Shown: positions 17,413 to 26,560, numbered from the stretch's first letter. The stretch is DNA of 64,000 bases from Asaia sp037151935 (GCF_051628905.1 NZ_CP157575.1:1922001-1986000); one strand, 5' to 3'. Notes: generated by a model not told the origin, from the sequence alone. Program-made: numbers and translations.

Positions 17413-17940
17413 TCAGCCGCGCCAAGGCTTCATCATATACTCGCCAGAACTGTTCTCTCCATCCCCCAGACCGGGCAGAAGAAACATCAGAGGCAGGGCT
17501 TTCACCTTCTCGCTATAGGCGCCGGAAATGAGGGCGGGGCCGCACATGCCGCTAAGATGCAGTATGCTTGGCAGGGCGATATCGACACGGCACGGCACGG
17601 CACTATCGGCCCTGTTCGACTCCAGCAAATGACCCGTGAGCGGCGCCGCCTGGAGAGGGCGGTTTTCAGCATCGAGGGCGACGAATTCCCCATCTATTTT
17701 CAGCCCGTCGAGATGATAACCGATCAGCACGCGTGTGGGCTGCCTGCCCTGATAACCAGGCGCCTGACGAAACCCTAGGGGGAAATCGCTGGCCCCTTCG
17801 AATTTCAGCGGCTCCTGCGCCAGCTTGTCGAGCATCGCCTGGGCCTCCTGCGTGCTGGGCTGGACGACCGGACCAGCCAGGGCCCTAGGAGCGATCGATG
17901 CAAGTGCGAGAAGGGAAACAGAAAGAGCGAACCGGTTCAC
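17413..17940 (-). CDS. hypothetical exported protein
   Basis: A protein of 175 aa that I do not recognise. The GTG start at 17940 overlaps the corA TGA as GTGA, giving a signal peptide LSVSLLALASIAPRALAG with likely cleavage after ALAG. The mature part has no family motif that I can name; it contains two cysteines, at VPCRVD and SGMCGP. It sits between corA and rho on the same strand and is coupled to corA. The longer frame to 18042 is the corA tail in another frame. Confidence 0.72.
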   Translation of the reverse strand: MNRFALSVSLLALASIAPRALAGPVVQPSTQEAQAMLDKLAQEPLKFEGASDFPLGFRQAPGYQGRQPTRVLIGYHLDGLKIDGEFVALDAENRPLQAAPLTGHLLESNRADSAVPCRVDIALPSILHLSGMCGPALISGAYSEKVKALPLMFLLPGLGDGENSSGEYMMKPWRG

Positions 17941-18923
17941 GATGAACGATCTCCAAACCATCCCCGGCGCCAGAAAATGAACAAGGGCAGCAGCACCGAG
18001 AAAGCCATAAGGCCTAACGCATAATAATAGCCATAGTGCCATTCGAGTTCCGGCATGATTTTGAAATTCATACCGTAAATACCGGCGAGCAGGGTCGGCG
18101 TAATGCCGACGAAGCTGACCACGGTCAGTAATTTCATCCCGTCGTTTTGGTCGATACTGATAAAACCCAGCGTAGCGTCGAGCAGAAACTGAACCTTGAC
18201 CGTCATCTGCGCTACATAATCGTTCAGTGATGCCACGTCGCGACCCATGATGCGCAACCGCGTCTGCAACGTGTCGCGAGATTCGAAATAACGCGCATCG
18301 CCCAGAAACATGCCGATGCGATCGACCCCCAGAAGACTCTCCCTGATCGACGACGTGAGATCGCCGCTCTCGCCGAGCTTTCTGAGTGTCTGGCGCAGCA
18401 TATCGGCATTGCGCACGCGCCTGTTAGGCCGCGTGTCGGCGAAGACAGCGCGCGAAATCGTGCCGAGCGTATGACCCGCATTTTCTAGAATATCCGCCAG
18501 ACGGTTCACGATGGTCTCAAGCAGATGAATGGCAAGTTCGGGCACGTCGGAGAGAGCGAAATCGACATCATTGGCCGCCAGATCGCGGCTCATGGTCTCA
18601 AAGGCCGTATAATTCGCATAGCGTAGCGTAATCAGCCAGTCGGGCGAGACGACCATACCGATCGGATAGGCCGTCAACCGGCCGTCGATCATGCGCACGA
18701 GCGGCGTCGAAAGATAGATAACCTCGCCCTTGCGATAATGACGTGACGAACTCTCGATTTCCTCCAATGCATCCCGGCGAGGCAGGCTCAGCCCGGTGAC
18801 GGCTTCAGCCAGCCTGATCTCGTCTTCACTGGGCTCGACCAGGTCGAGCCAGGAGACGTTTCTCGCATCTTCAGCAGCGACGATCTCATGAACGGGGCGC
18901 CCCACAGGATGCGCTAGAAACAT
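17937..18923 (-). CDS. corA: CorA-family magnesium/cobalt transporter
   Basis: Pentameric inner-membrane Mg2+ channel (328 aa). A long cytoplasmic domain with many helices leads to two C-terminal transmembrane segments; the family signature YGMNF lies in the loop between them, and the C-terminus has the basic FWRRGWF. The start ATG at 18923 has GAAAGGAAGG before it. The very long open frame extending to 19868 is antisense to trpB and is not coding. A small exported protein overlaps its stop. Divergent from trpB. Confidence 0.93.
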   Translation of the reverse strand: MFLAHPVGRPVHEIVAAEDARNVSWLDLVEPSEDEIRLAEAVTGLSLPRRDALEEIESSSRHYRKGEVIYLSTPLVRMIDGRLTAYPIGMVVSPDWLITLRYANYTAFETMSRDLAANDVDFALSDVPELAIHLLETIVNRLADILENAGHTLGTISRAVFADTRPNRRVRNADMLRQTLRKLGESGDLTSSIRESLLGVDRIGMFLGDARYFESRDTLQTRLRIMGRDVASLNDYVAQMTVKVQFLLDATLGFISIDQNDGMKLLTVVSFVGITPTLLAGIYGMNFKIMPELEWHYGYYYALGLMAFSVLLPLFIFWRRGWFGDRSS

Positions 18924-19046
18924 CGACCTTCCTTTCCGGGTCAGGCGGCTTTCCCCTGCGGGTCGGGAATGGACGTTGTGCCGCCCCTCTGGTATCGCAG
19001 AAACCCGCTTGCCGTGTCGATCCATGCCTCGAACAGGACAATTCGC

Positions 19047-20273
19047 ATGAGTTCTGAAGTCTCCCCCCGTCTCAACAGCCTGCGCAACGGCCCCGATCAG
19101 CGCGGCCGTTTCGGCACGTTCGGGGGCCAGTTCGTTGCTGAAACCCTCATGCCTCTGGTGCAGGATCTGGCCGATGCCTATCAGGCAGCCAAGGCCGATC
19201 CGAGCTTTCGGCAGGAACTCGATTACTACTTCCGCGATTATGTCGGTCGCCCCAGCCCGCTCTGGCACGCCAAGCGCCTGAGTGAGGAACTTGGCGGTGC
19301 CAAAATCTATCTCAAGCGCGAAGAGCTGAACCACACCGGCTCGCACAAGCTCAACAACGTCATGGGACAGATTTTGCTGGCGCGACGCATGGGCAAGACG
19401 CGCATCGTGGCCGAAACCGGCGCGGGCCAGCATGGCGTGGCCACGGCTACCGTCTGCGCGCTGTTCGGCCTGAAATGCACCGTCTATATGGGCGCGGTCG
19501 ATGTCGAGCGGCAGAAGCCCAATGTGTTTCGCATGCATCTTCTGGGTGCCGAAGTGCACCCTGTCACGGCTGGCTCGGGCACGCTGAAAGACGCCATGAA
19601 CGAGGCCATGCGCGACTGGGTGGCCAATGTGCATGACACCTATTTCCTGGTCGGCACGGTCGCAGGGCCGCACCCCTATCCGGAAATGGTGCGCGATTTT
19701 CAGTCGATCATCGGAATAGAGACGCGCGAGCAGATCATGGAAGTCGAAGGGCGCCTGCCCGACGTGCTGGTTGCGGCAATCGGGGGGGGCTCCAACGCCA
19801 TGGGGCTGTTCCATCCCTTCCTCGATGATGAGCAGGTCAAGATGGTCGGCGTCGAGGCAGCCGGGCACGGGTTGGATAGCGGCCTGACGGCAGCCTCCAT
19901 TTCACGCGGCCGCTCGGGCGTGCTGCATGGCAACCGCACCTACCTGCTTCAGGACGAATTCGGCCAGATCGCCGAGGCGCACTCCATCAGTGCCGGGCTC
20001 GATTATCCGGGCATCGGGCCGGAGCATTCCTGGCTGAACGATATCGGGCGCGTCGAGTATGTGGGCGTGACCGACAAGGAGGCGCTCGACGCTTTCCAGC
20101 TTCTGACCCGCACCGAAGGCATCATCCCGGCACTCGAATGTGCCCATGGTCTGGCTCAGGTGATGAAGATCGCCCCGACCATGAAGCCGGATCAGATTAT
20201 CGTTCTCAACCTGTCCGGCCGTGGCGACAAGGACATCTTTACGGTCGCCGAGCATCTGGGAGAGTCGCTGTGA
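19047..20273 (+). CDS. trpB: tryptophan synthase beta chain
   Basis: PLP enzyme (408 aa) that condenses indole with serine to give tryptophan, in a complex with TrpA. GRFGTFGGQFVAETLMP opens the protein; Lys101 in HTGSHKLNN carries PLP, and the phosphate-binding GGGSNAMG loop lies in the C-terminal domain. The start is ATG at 19047 with AGGA before it; the longer frame to 18969 is not supported. The stop overlaps trpA (GTGA). No trpF lies upstream, unlike the common alphaproteobacterial trpFBA order. Confidence 0.97.
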   Translation: MSSEVSPRLNSLRNGPDQRGRFGTFGGQFVAETLMPLVQDLADAYQAAKADPSFRQELDYYFRDYVGRPSPLWHAKRLSEELGGAKIYLKREELNHTGSHKLNNVMGQILLARRMGKTRIVAETGAGQHGVATATVCALFGLKCTVYMGAVDVERQKPNVFRMHLLGAEVHPVTAGSGTLKDAMNEAMRDWVANVHDTYFLVGTVAGPHPYPEMVRDFQSIIGIETREQIMEVEGRLPDVLVAAIGGGSNAMGLFHPFLDDEQVKMVGVEAAGHGLDSGLTAASISRGRSGVLHGNRTYLLQDEFGQIAEAHSISAGLDYPGIGPEHSWLNDIGRVEYVGVTDKEALDAFQLLTRTEGIIPALECAHGLAQVMKIAPTMKPDQIIVLNLSGRGDKDIFTVAEHLGESL

Positions 20274-21082
20274 GTCGCATCAAGGCCCGTTTCGAATCCC
20301 TCAAGGCTGCTGGGCGCGGGGCGCTCATTCCGTATCTTCAGGCCTATGATCCCGATCTCGAAACCTCGCTCGCCCTGCTCAAGGGCATGCCCGCAGCGGG
20401 TGCCGATCTGATTGAAATCGGCGTCCCGTTTTCCGACCCCTCGGCCGATGGCCCGACCATTCAGGCGGCCGCGCTGCGCGGATTGAAGGCAGGGGCAACG
20501 CTCGCTGGCGTGCTTTCCATGGTGCGCGAGTTCCGCAAGGGCGATGACGAGACCCCGATCATTCTCATGGGTTACGTCAATCCGATCGACAGCTATGGCC
20601 CGGCGCGTTTCTGCGCCGAGGCCGCAGAAGCCGGGGTCGACGGCCTGATCATCGTCGATCTGCCCAAGGAAGAAAGCGATCTGCTCTCTGCCGATGCGCA
20701 GGAAAACGGGCTCGACATTATCCAGCTCGTGGCGCCCAACACGCCGGATGCGCGCCTGCCCTATCTGCTCGATACGGCGTCAGGCTTCATCTATTATGTC
20801 AGCATCACCGGCATCACTGGCACACGCACCGCAAGCAGCGATGAGCTGGCGGCAGCTCTACCCCGCCTGCGCACTGTGAGCGCCCTGCCTGTCGCTATCG
20901 GTTTTGGCATACGCACGCCAGAGCAGGCGGCCAAAGCGGCCTCGGTCGGCGATGCTGCCGTCGTGGCTTCAGCCTTGATTGCAACGCTGGCCACCACTCT
21001 TGAAAACGGCAAGGCCACTGACGCCACGGTGCCTGCCGTGCTGGACCAGCTTGCCGCCATCGCGAAGGCAGTACGCGCATAA
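20270..21082 (+). CDS. trpA: tryptophan synthase alpha chain
   Basis: Aldolase-type subunit (270 aa) that splits indole-3-glycerol phosphate to indole and glyceraldehyde-3-phosphate. The catalytic Glu49 and Asp60 fall in ADLIEIGVPFSDPSADGP, the same numbering as the E. coli enzyme. SITGITGTR and VAIGFGIRTPEQA complete the TIM-barrel phosphate site. The start is GTG at 20270, overlapping the trpB stop. It is followed by a strong hairpin at 21087-21107 shared with hdeD. Confidence 0.96.
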   Translation: MSRIKARFESLKAAGRGALIPYLQAYDPDLETSLALLKGMPAAGADLIEIGVPFSDPSADGPTIQAAALRGLKAGATLAGVLSMVREFRKGDDETPIILMGYVNPIDSYGPARFCAEAAEAGVDGLIIVDLPKEESDLLSADAQENGLDIIQLVAPNTPDARLPYLLDTASGFIYYVSITGITGTRTASSDELAAALPRLRTVSALPVAIGFGIRTPEQAAKAASVGDAAVVASALIATLATTLENGKATDATVPAVLDQLAAIAKAVRA

Positions 21083-21109
21083 AAAAGGGGGGCGTTGACC
21101 GCCCCCCTT
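21081..21109. terminator. bidirectional terminator between trpA and hdeD
   Basis: An 8-bp GC stem (GGGGGGCG / CGCCCCCC) closes a 5-nt TTGAC loop. Read on the minus strand it is followed by TTTTTT, a typical intrinsic terminator for hdeD. For trpA the T run is short, so it would work as a hairpin end or weaker terminator. Confidence 0.8.
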
Positions 21110-21151
21110 ACCAAACGCCGACTGGCAGAAGCCTCAGCCTGCCCGCCCGCT

Positions 21152-21721
21152 TTACTTGCCGGCCTTCTTGAGAGAGAGGCCGAAAGCCAGCGCGGAGATA
21201 CCGCCAAAAATCAGTTCGATGGCGATAAATGTGCCGATCAGCCACAGCCCCGACCAGGGCAGTGTCACGAAGATCAGCACGCCTGTCAGAAGCGCCACAA
21301 CCGCACTGAGCAGCAATGTCCACCAATTGGCCACGTAGCGATGCCCGGCAGCCCAGAGCCCGCGCATGATGCCAGACGCCATGAGACAGCCTGCCAGGAA
21401 CGCCGTTATGAACATCGACCCCGTGGCGGGCTCCTGAATCAGCAGAATGCCGCCCAGAACATAGAGAAAACCCATCAACGCCGTGATCCAGAAACGCGAG
21501 CCTTCAACGGCACGATGAGCAAAGCTCTGGGCAAGATAGGCGACGCCCGAAAAGATGAGGAGGAAACCGATCACCATGATGCTTGCCAGCGTCGTGACGA
21601 CCGTATCGACAAAAGCGATGCCTCCCAGAACGAGCAGCACCACACCCATACCGATAAACCAGTTGGGTTTGAGTTGCGGGTTGATCGGGGGAAGACCGGA
21701 AAAATCACCGAGACCAGCCAT
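21152..21721 (-). CDS. HdeD-family membrane protein
   Basis: Inner-membrane protein (189 aa) of the HdeD/DUF308 family, with about six hydrophobic segments in pairs. E. coli HdeD belongs to the acid-resistance island, and in acetic acid bacteria related genes are thought to help acid tolerance, which is inference here. GLVVLLGG-type glycine repeats such as FIGMGVVLLVLGGIAF and FLLIFSGVAYLAQSFAHR are family hallmarks. The start ATG is at 21721. It shares its downstream terminator with trpA. Confidence 0.88.
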   Translation of the reverse strand: MAGLGDFSGLPPINPQLKPNWFIGMGVVLLVLGGIAFVDTVVTTLASIMVIGFLLIFSGVAYLAQSFAHRAVEGSRFWITALMGFLYVLGGILLIQEPATGSMFITAFLAGCLMASGIMRGLWAAGHRYVANWWTLLLSAVVALLTGVLIFVTLPWSGLWLIGTFIAIELIFGGISALAFGLSLKKAGK

Positions 21722-21823
21722 GTTGTCGTATTCCTTTCTTTCGGACCTTTACGCGCCACTGTCGCATCCGGGCGCATCCGCCCCTTGTGAACAATATGTT
21801 ATCAATACTGACGCACGCGGCGA

Positions 21824-21839
21824 TGTTTCACGTGAAACG
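21824..21839. promoter_or_regulatory. parS site 3 (intergenic)
   Basis: The plus strand reads TGTTTCACGTGAAACG, matching the parS consensus at 15 of 16 positions with a perfect central 14-bp palindrome. It is intergenic, between hdeD and the acyltransferase, 11 kb from parB. It is a very likely ParB loading site. Confidence 0.92.
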
Positions 21840-21984
21840 CCTGAGCGATCAGAGAAATAAGACCCAATAGCAAGCGCTCGAAATATCCTCGCCCAGCATT
21901 CAGAGCCATAACCCTCCGCCCGGCATGCCAGCGAAGCAGGCACAACGATTGTCACACTTGCATCATGACAGTATTGAACAGGGC

Positions 21985-23079
21985 ATGAGTGCAAATCTCT
22001 TCCGAAACCGACTCAGCAGATTGCTGTCACGACGGGGCCATTCTCCAACCAAGCCGCCCAAGCGCAGCCAATCGCGCCCTGTTCTTGAAGAGAGCACGAA
22101 CAACACGTCGCCGGGTCGCGTCGGCAGAACGCTCGATTCCCTCTGTGCCAGTCTGCGCCTGGCTGGGGTCGTAATCTGGGTGCCGCTTTCGGTCGGATTC
22201 GAAGCCCTTCTCCTGCCCATTCCCGGCGTCGTGAAAATACGATGGACACGCGTGATCTGGGGCGTTCTGTGCAAGCTTCTCGATCTCGATATCAAAATGA
22301 TCGGCCAGCCAGTCGGCACGGTCGGCGGGCAAAAAGGCCGCAACCGTGGTGAGCGGCCAGTCATCTATGTGGCCAATCACTCATCCTGGCTCGACATCCC
22401 GGTTCTGGGCACCAAGATCTATTCCGTCTTCGTTGCTAAGGGCGACATCGAGCGCTGGCCGATCATGGGGCTGGTTTCAAAGATCGGGCGCACCATTTTC
22501 GTCAGTCGCAACAGAAGCACGACCGGGCGCGAGCGCGACGAGATGATCACCCGCCTTGCCACTGGGGATAATCTCATCCTTTTCCCGGAAGGCACGTCGT
22601 CCGATGGGTCGCGCGTGCTACCCTTCATGTCGACGTTTTTCGCCATCGCCAAATTGCCGCGCCTGCCGAAAAACGCCCCGCCCATCGACATGCCGTCCTA
22701 CCCGCCAGGGCTCACGCCGCTCATCCAGCCCATTTCCCTTGTCTATGACAGACTGGAAGGGCTACCCGTCAATCGCTCGAAGCGCGCCATTTTTGCCTGG
22801 TATGGCGATATGGATCTCGGGCCGCATGTCTGGCAATTCCTCAAGAAGGGCAACAAGCGCGCCACCATCCTGATGCACCCCCCTTTGGCACCGGAAGACT
22901 TCCCCAGCCGCAAGGCATTGGCCAATGCCGCCTGGGCTTCCGTCGCTCATGGCGCCGCCTCGCTCAGGCAGAATGACGACGGCGTGCAGGGCTGGTTTCC
23001 AGACCAGAACCCGGAGCCGAACCACACTATCGAAACGTCGAAATCGTGCGATCAGAAATCGATTTCGGTCGTCGCGTGA
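21985..23079 (+). CDS. 1-acyl-sn-glycerol-3-phosphate acyltransferase family protein
   Basis: Membrane-associated acyltransferase (364 aa) of the PlsC family. The HX4D active site appears as NHSSWLD, and the phosphate-binding FPEGTSSDG follows about 80 residues later. One hydrophobic segment near LAGVVIWVPLSVGFEALLL anchors it. The start is ATG at 21985 with AGGG upstream. It may make phosphatidic acid or modify a lipid such as ornithine lipid; the long linker after FPEGT and lengthened C-terminus are unlike plain PlsC. Its last 28 nt overlap the TonB receptor on the other strand. Confidence 0.85.
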   Translation: MSANLFRNRLSRLLSRRGHSPTKPPKRSQSRPVLEESTNNTSPGRVGRTLDSLCASLRLAGVVIWVPLSVGFEALLLPIPGVVKIRWTRVIWGVLCKLLDLDIKMIGQPVGTVGGQKGRNRGERPVIYVANHSSWLDIPVLGTKIYSVFVAKGDIERWPIMGLVSKIGRTIFVSRNRSTTGRERDEMITRLATGDNLILFPEGTSSDGSRVLPFMSTFFAIAKLPRLPKNAPPIDMPSYPPGLTPLIQPISLVYDRLEGLPVNRSKRAIFAWYGDMDLGPHVWQFLKKGNKRATILMHPPLAPEDFPSRKALANAAWASVAHGAASLRQNDDGVQGWFPDQNPEPNHTIETSKSCDQKSISVVA

Positions 23080-25310
23080 TAGGTCCGGGGCAGCCCCGCC
23101 ACCGCTGAATTCACCGCATTCGCCGCCCCATTGATCGAGCTGGGATAGACCGACGCCCAATAGCGCTTATCCGTCACATTCGTCACGCCGAACCGCACCA
23201 CGACCGGCACGCGATACAGATGAAAGCCATAACGAGCACCCAGATCGAGCGTCGCAAACCCCGCTGCAAACTGACGGTTTTCGACATCGGCCGCTCGGCG
23301 CCCCATCACATGCACGCTGGCATTGACCGCGCCGCCGCGCATCCATGACGGATGATAATCGAGCAGCGCACTGGCCTGAACCGGCGCCACGCCGACAACC
23401 TGTTTATGCGCCGTCAGGCTCTGCCCCGTCGCCCCCGTCTGGGCATCCAGCCAGGTCACCCCGCCGAACACGCTGAGCGCCCTGGTCAGTTTTCCGGCGA
23501 TCTGCCCCTCGACACCGTAATTGCGCTGCTGCCCCGCTTCCCGATAAACACCAGTCGTCGGGTCGGTGAAGGCGAAGCCGCGTGTCATGCGAAACCCGGC
23601 TGCACTGAGCATAAGATCCGGCAAGGGGCGGTATTTGACACCCACCTCGTATTCCTCCGACCGCAGTGGAGAGAGAACCTCATTGGCATTCGTGCTCGAA
23701 GCTGGCGCGACAGGCCCGGCCTGAATGGCGCGCCCCCACGTCGCATAGAGACTGGTGCGGCTATCCGGCCGAAAAATGAGACTGGTCATAGGGGTAAATT
23801 CCGGGCCGACATTGTAACGCGCGGTTGTGACCCCCTGGGTGTTGCCACTGGTTGTGTCGAGCCAGCTCCAAGCCAGGGTCCCCATGATCGACCAGCGACG
23901 CGTCAACGCAATCGTATCCCCCGCCAGAAAAGACTGCGACATGATCGAGGCCGATTGATATCGCCCCGAGAAATAGGGCTGCGTTCCCGCAAACACGACC
24001 GGCGCCCCGATACGGGCTGTGCCGAGCACCGCACTCTGCCCTTTGGTCGGGTTGAATGTGCCCATGCTGTAGCCGTTCGAGCCAATCACGATCTGATGGG
24101 CAAACGGCCCCGTACGAAACTTGCCGTTCACATAGGCCAGATTCGACCACACGCTGAAATCATTGGCGGTCGTAGCCGCCGCAATGCTCGGTCGATAATG
24201 ACCGGCAGAGTCGGTCAGCGTGTTGGTCACCGAAAACACATTGCGCCAAGCATCCTGATACAGCCCACCCAGAGTGACCGACCAGTCCTCATTGAAACGA
24301 TGAACAAGCTTGGCGAGTGCCGTATCGGTCGAGGCATTATACCCCGCAAAATCCTGCCCATAGCCCCTGCGCGACAAATCGGGCGCCGCAGGCAGAGCGA
24401 GACCCGTCGCATAGGAGAACCCGCCTGCATAGCCACGCTGGGCATAGCTGTACTGGCTGGCATCGATCTGAAGCGTCGTTCGCGAATCGAGCCTGAAATC
24501 GAATGCTCCTGCAATCAGCCCCCGACGCAGATGGGTACCGGGCGCATAGGTGCCGCCGGACTGATTGAGCATGGTCACACGATATCCGAACCATTTATTC
24601 CGCCCCACACGACCGGAGGCATCGAGGGACTCGAATGGCGCACTGGTCGAATCCACTCCAAAAGCCAGATGCTCGCGCTGGCGGTCGGTGGGGCGGTTGA
24701 GCGTGTAGTCGAAAGTACCCGCTGGATTTTGCGGCCCGTAAAGCGCGCCGGACAGGCCGTTAAGCACCTGAAGCGAGTCGAACTGCTCGGCAGCGTATGG
24801 CGTGGTGATGACCATATTGAGCCCGTCGAGGCGGGAATTTGAAATGACATCGGCCTCGAAACCGCGCGATTGCGGTCGGCTCGTATTGGGGTCGCCACGC
24901 ATCTCGAGCTGCACCGAAGGCAAATACTGCGCCAGATCATTCGCATTGCGCGATTGCTGGTTGACGATCACATCCCGCGGCACAGTCATGATGGAAAACG
25001 GCGTATCGAGCAGATCGCGCGTGCCCAGCGGACCGAGCGATGCTTCATTGCGCCCATACTCCGCTGTCATTCCGGCAGCCTGACGTCCCTGCACCACGAT
25101 ATGCTCATCAGATGCCCGGCTCCGGCTTCCGGCGACCAATCGCACCCGACTTTCGCCCGCTGGAACAGAGGCCTGTCCAGATGACCCGGTCTGAAGCGGT
25201 TTTGCCAGCGCCTGTTCAGCACAGGCTAAACCGGCACCTATCGCAGTAATGGAAGCGGAAACGAGCAGGAGACTGCGCCCACGGACGCCGGGGAAAGAAA
25301 GCCGAGCCAT
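23052..25310 (-). CDS. TonB-dependent siderophore-type receptor
   Basis: Outer-membrane beta-barrel receptor (about 752 aa) that uses TonB energy to import ferric siderophores or similar ligands. A signal peptide ends near ALAKPL. EHIVVQGRQ serves as TonB box, followed by a plug domain with LDTPFSIMTVPRDVIVNQQ and RGFEADVISNSRLDGLN. A 22-strand barrel ends in the aromatic-terminated strand TTEIDF. ATG at 25310 (after GGAAACGAG) is preferred to 25325. It overlaps the acyltransferase end by 28 nt. No regulator or FecI/FecR pair lies beside it, and the ligand is unknown. Confidence 0.9.
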   Translation of the reverse strand: MARLSFPGVRGRSLLLVSASITAIGAGLACAEQALAKPLQTGSSGQASVPAGESRVRLVAGSRSRASDEHIVVQGRQAAGMTAEYGRNEASLGPLGTRDLLDTPFSIMTVPRDVIVNQQSRNANDLAQYLPSVQLEMRGDPNTSRPQSRGFEADVISNSRLDGLNMVITTPYAAEQFDSLQVLNGLSGALYGPQNPAGTFDYTLNRPTDRQREHLAFGVDSTSAPFESLDASGRVGRNKWFGYRVTMLNQSGGTYAPGTHLRRGLIAGAFDFRLDSRTTLQIDASQYSYAQRGYAGGFSYATGLALPAAPDLSRRGYGQDFAGYNASTDTALAKLVHRFNEDWSVTLGGLYQDAWRNVFSVTNTLTDSAGHYRPSIAAATTANDFSVWSNLAYVNGKFRTGPFAHQIVIGSNGYSMGTFNPTKGQSAVLGTARIGAPVVFAGTQPYFSGRYQSASIMSQSFLAGDTIALTRRWSIMGTLAWSWLDTTSGNTQGVTTARYNVGPEFTPMTSLIFRPDSRTSLYATWGRAIQAGPVAPASSTNANEVLSPLRSEEYEVGVKYRPLPDLMLSAAGFRMTRGFAFTDPTTGVYREAGQQRNYGVEGQIAGKLTRALSVFGGVTWLDAQTGATGQSLTAHKQVVGVAPVQASALLDYHPSWMRGGAVNASVHVMGRRAADVENRQFAAGFATLDLGARYGFHLYRVPVVVRFGVTNVTDKRYWASVYPSSINGAANAVNSAVAGLPRTYHATTEIDF

Positions 25311-25629
25311 CACTCGTTTCCACATCAAAATAAGGGAGATGTCACGTTAAGCCTGCGGGTCGCGATACGTTTTGTCCGCGCCGGTTGCAACACGGCCTCA
25401 TGGCCCTCCCGCATTGCCGCGCTGGCCCCATCCAGGCGACTGGCAGCCGTCGCAAGCACACATGACATTTATGTATAGGGTACCAGACGCCCCCTTTTCG
25501 ACGAGACCGACATAGGGCAACCTGAGCCTCTTGGTCTCCTGTGCCAAGAAGACAGAACAGTCGATCATTCTGCTCTGACTGACACCCAAGAAGGACAAGA
25601 ACGCTCCCATGGTTTCGAGGACAATGCGC
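25311..25629. other. non-coding region between divergent receptor and periplasmic protein
   Basis: This 319-bp divergent region shows no credible gene. An AT-rich patch around 25464-25486 stands out and may hold a -10 element for one side, but no good -35 accompanies it. No iron box is obvious. Confidence 0.5.
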
Positions 25630-26262
25630 ATGACCCGTCGTTTTCTGCGCCCCGCGCTGACTGCCCTCCTGCTGTCGGCGCCTGCCCTGACAGTCACGGC
25701 CCCTCATGCCGCCGCACAGGCCGTGATCACGGGCAATCAGAAGATGGTCGCAACCGTTGAAAGCGTCGATCACGACACCCGCACCGTCCTGCTTCGCGAC
25801 AAGAATGGCGGCTTGCTGAATGTCACAATCCCCAAAGGCGCCAAAGATCTGCCAAAGCTCGAAGCGGGCGACCGCATCAGCGTGCAATTCTTCCAGACCA
25901 TGGCCGCCGATATCGCGCGCCCCGGCTCACCCTTACCTGAATCGACAGTCTCTTCCGCCAAGGGATATGCCAGGCGTCATCCGCATGGCACGCTCATTTC
26001 GTTCCAGCGTCAGCGCGTGCGCATTCTCGCCGTCGACGCCGCCGCCCACAAGGTGACGTTCATCGACCACGCCGATATCACGCGCACGGTAACTATTGGC
26101 CAGAAGGCCCTGTTCCCGCTCCTCGCCTCACTAAAAATGGGCGACGACGTCGATGTGACCACCATGGACGCCGTGTCATTCTCGGTGCTCAACCGTACCG
26201 TCAACGGCGCCGTCTCCGTGACCGAAGATCAGGGCAGTCAGGCGAAGCCTTCAGGCAAGTAA
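25630..26262 (+). CDS. hypothetical periplasmic protein
   Basis: Exported protein of 210 aa that I do not recognise. The signal peptide (LLSAPALTVTAPHAAAQA) is cleaved near AAAQA. The mature part has two similar beta-rich halves (MVATVESVDHDTRTVLLRD and RVRILAVDAAAHKVTFIDH), hinting at a duplicated small barrel fold. The start is ATG at 25630, with GAGGA before it; upstream ATGs at 25609 and 25624 are possible. It lies just before a multi-hairpin repeat. Confidence 0.75.
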   Translation: MTRRFLRPALTALLLSAPALTVTAPHAAAQAVITGNQKMVATVESVDHDTRTVLLRDKNGGLLNVTIPKGAKDLPKLEAGDRISVQFFQTMAADIARPGSPLPESTVSSAKGYARRHPHGTLISFQRQRVRILAVDAAAHKVTFIDHADITRTVTIGQKALFPLLASLKMGDDVDVTTMDAVSFSVLNRTVNGAVSVTEDQGSQAKPSGK

Positions 26263-26270
26263 GCTTCACT

Positions 26271-26384
26271 CAGGGCTCCGCCCCGAAGCCGCGAAGGAGC
26301 GAGCCCCTTCGATCCCCGCTTCAATTCAATCAAGTTTCCAAAGGACGACTGTCCTTTGGCGGGGAGCGGGGCAGCGCCCCGCCT
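26271..26384. repeat. GC-rich multi-hairpin repeat, copy 2
   Basis: Begins 9 nt after the stop of the periplasmic protein. It holds CAGGGCTCCGCCCC, AAGGAGCGAGCCCCTT, and a 22-bp imperfect palindrome at 26338-26359, then GGCAGCGCCCC. The 22-mer is identical to that of copy 5. It lies between convergent genes, 6 nt from the small-lipoprotein stop. Confidence 0.85.
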
Positions 26385-26389
26385 GTCTC

Positions 26390-26560
26390 TCAGGGCGCTG
26401 TCGATGCTGGCTTCCACAGCGTATCAGGCGGGGGGAGATGGGGGGAATTGTCGATTACTCCATAACCATCCGCCGCGTAGCCGTGATGGGCAACTTTACG
26501 CGGGCCGCAGCCTGCGAGCGCAGTACCGGCCATGACGAGCGCAAGAGTGAATCGCATCAT
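26390..26560 (-). CDS. small lipoprotein coupled to mrp
   Basis: A 56-residue protein with a clear lipoprotein signal (MRFTLALVMAGTALAGC, lipobox ALAGC), followed by a short Pro-rich mature part ending in PPPDTLWKPASTAP. The start is ATG at 26560, or 26557 as the second of two Met codons. The first overlaps the mrp TGA (ATGA), so it is translated with mrp. It is too short for function prediction. Small entericidin-like or spacer lipoproteins are comparable in size, but no family is claimed. Confidence 0.65.
   Translation of the reverse strand: MMRFTLALVMAGTALAGCGPRKVAHHGYAADGYGVIDNSPHLPPPDTLWKPASTAP

Noticed and set aside
18924..19868. Long upstream extension of the corA reading frame
   Set aside because: It is antisense to trpB, and corA has a clear ATG with a ribosome-binding site at 18923.
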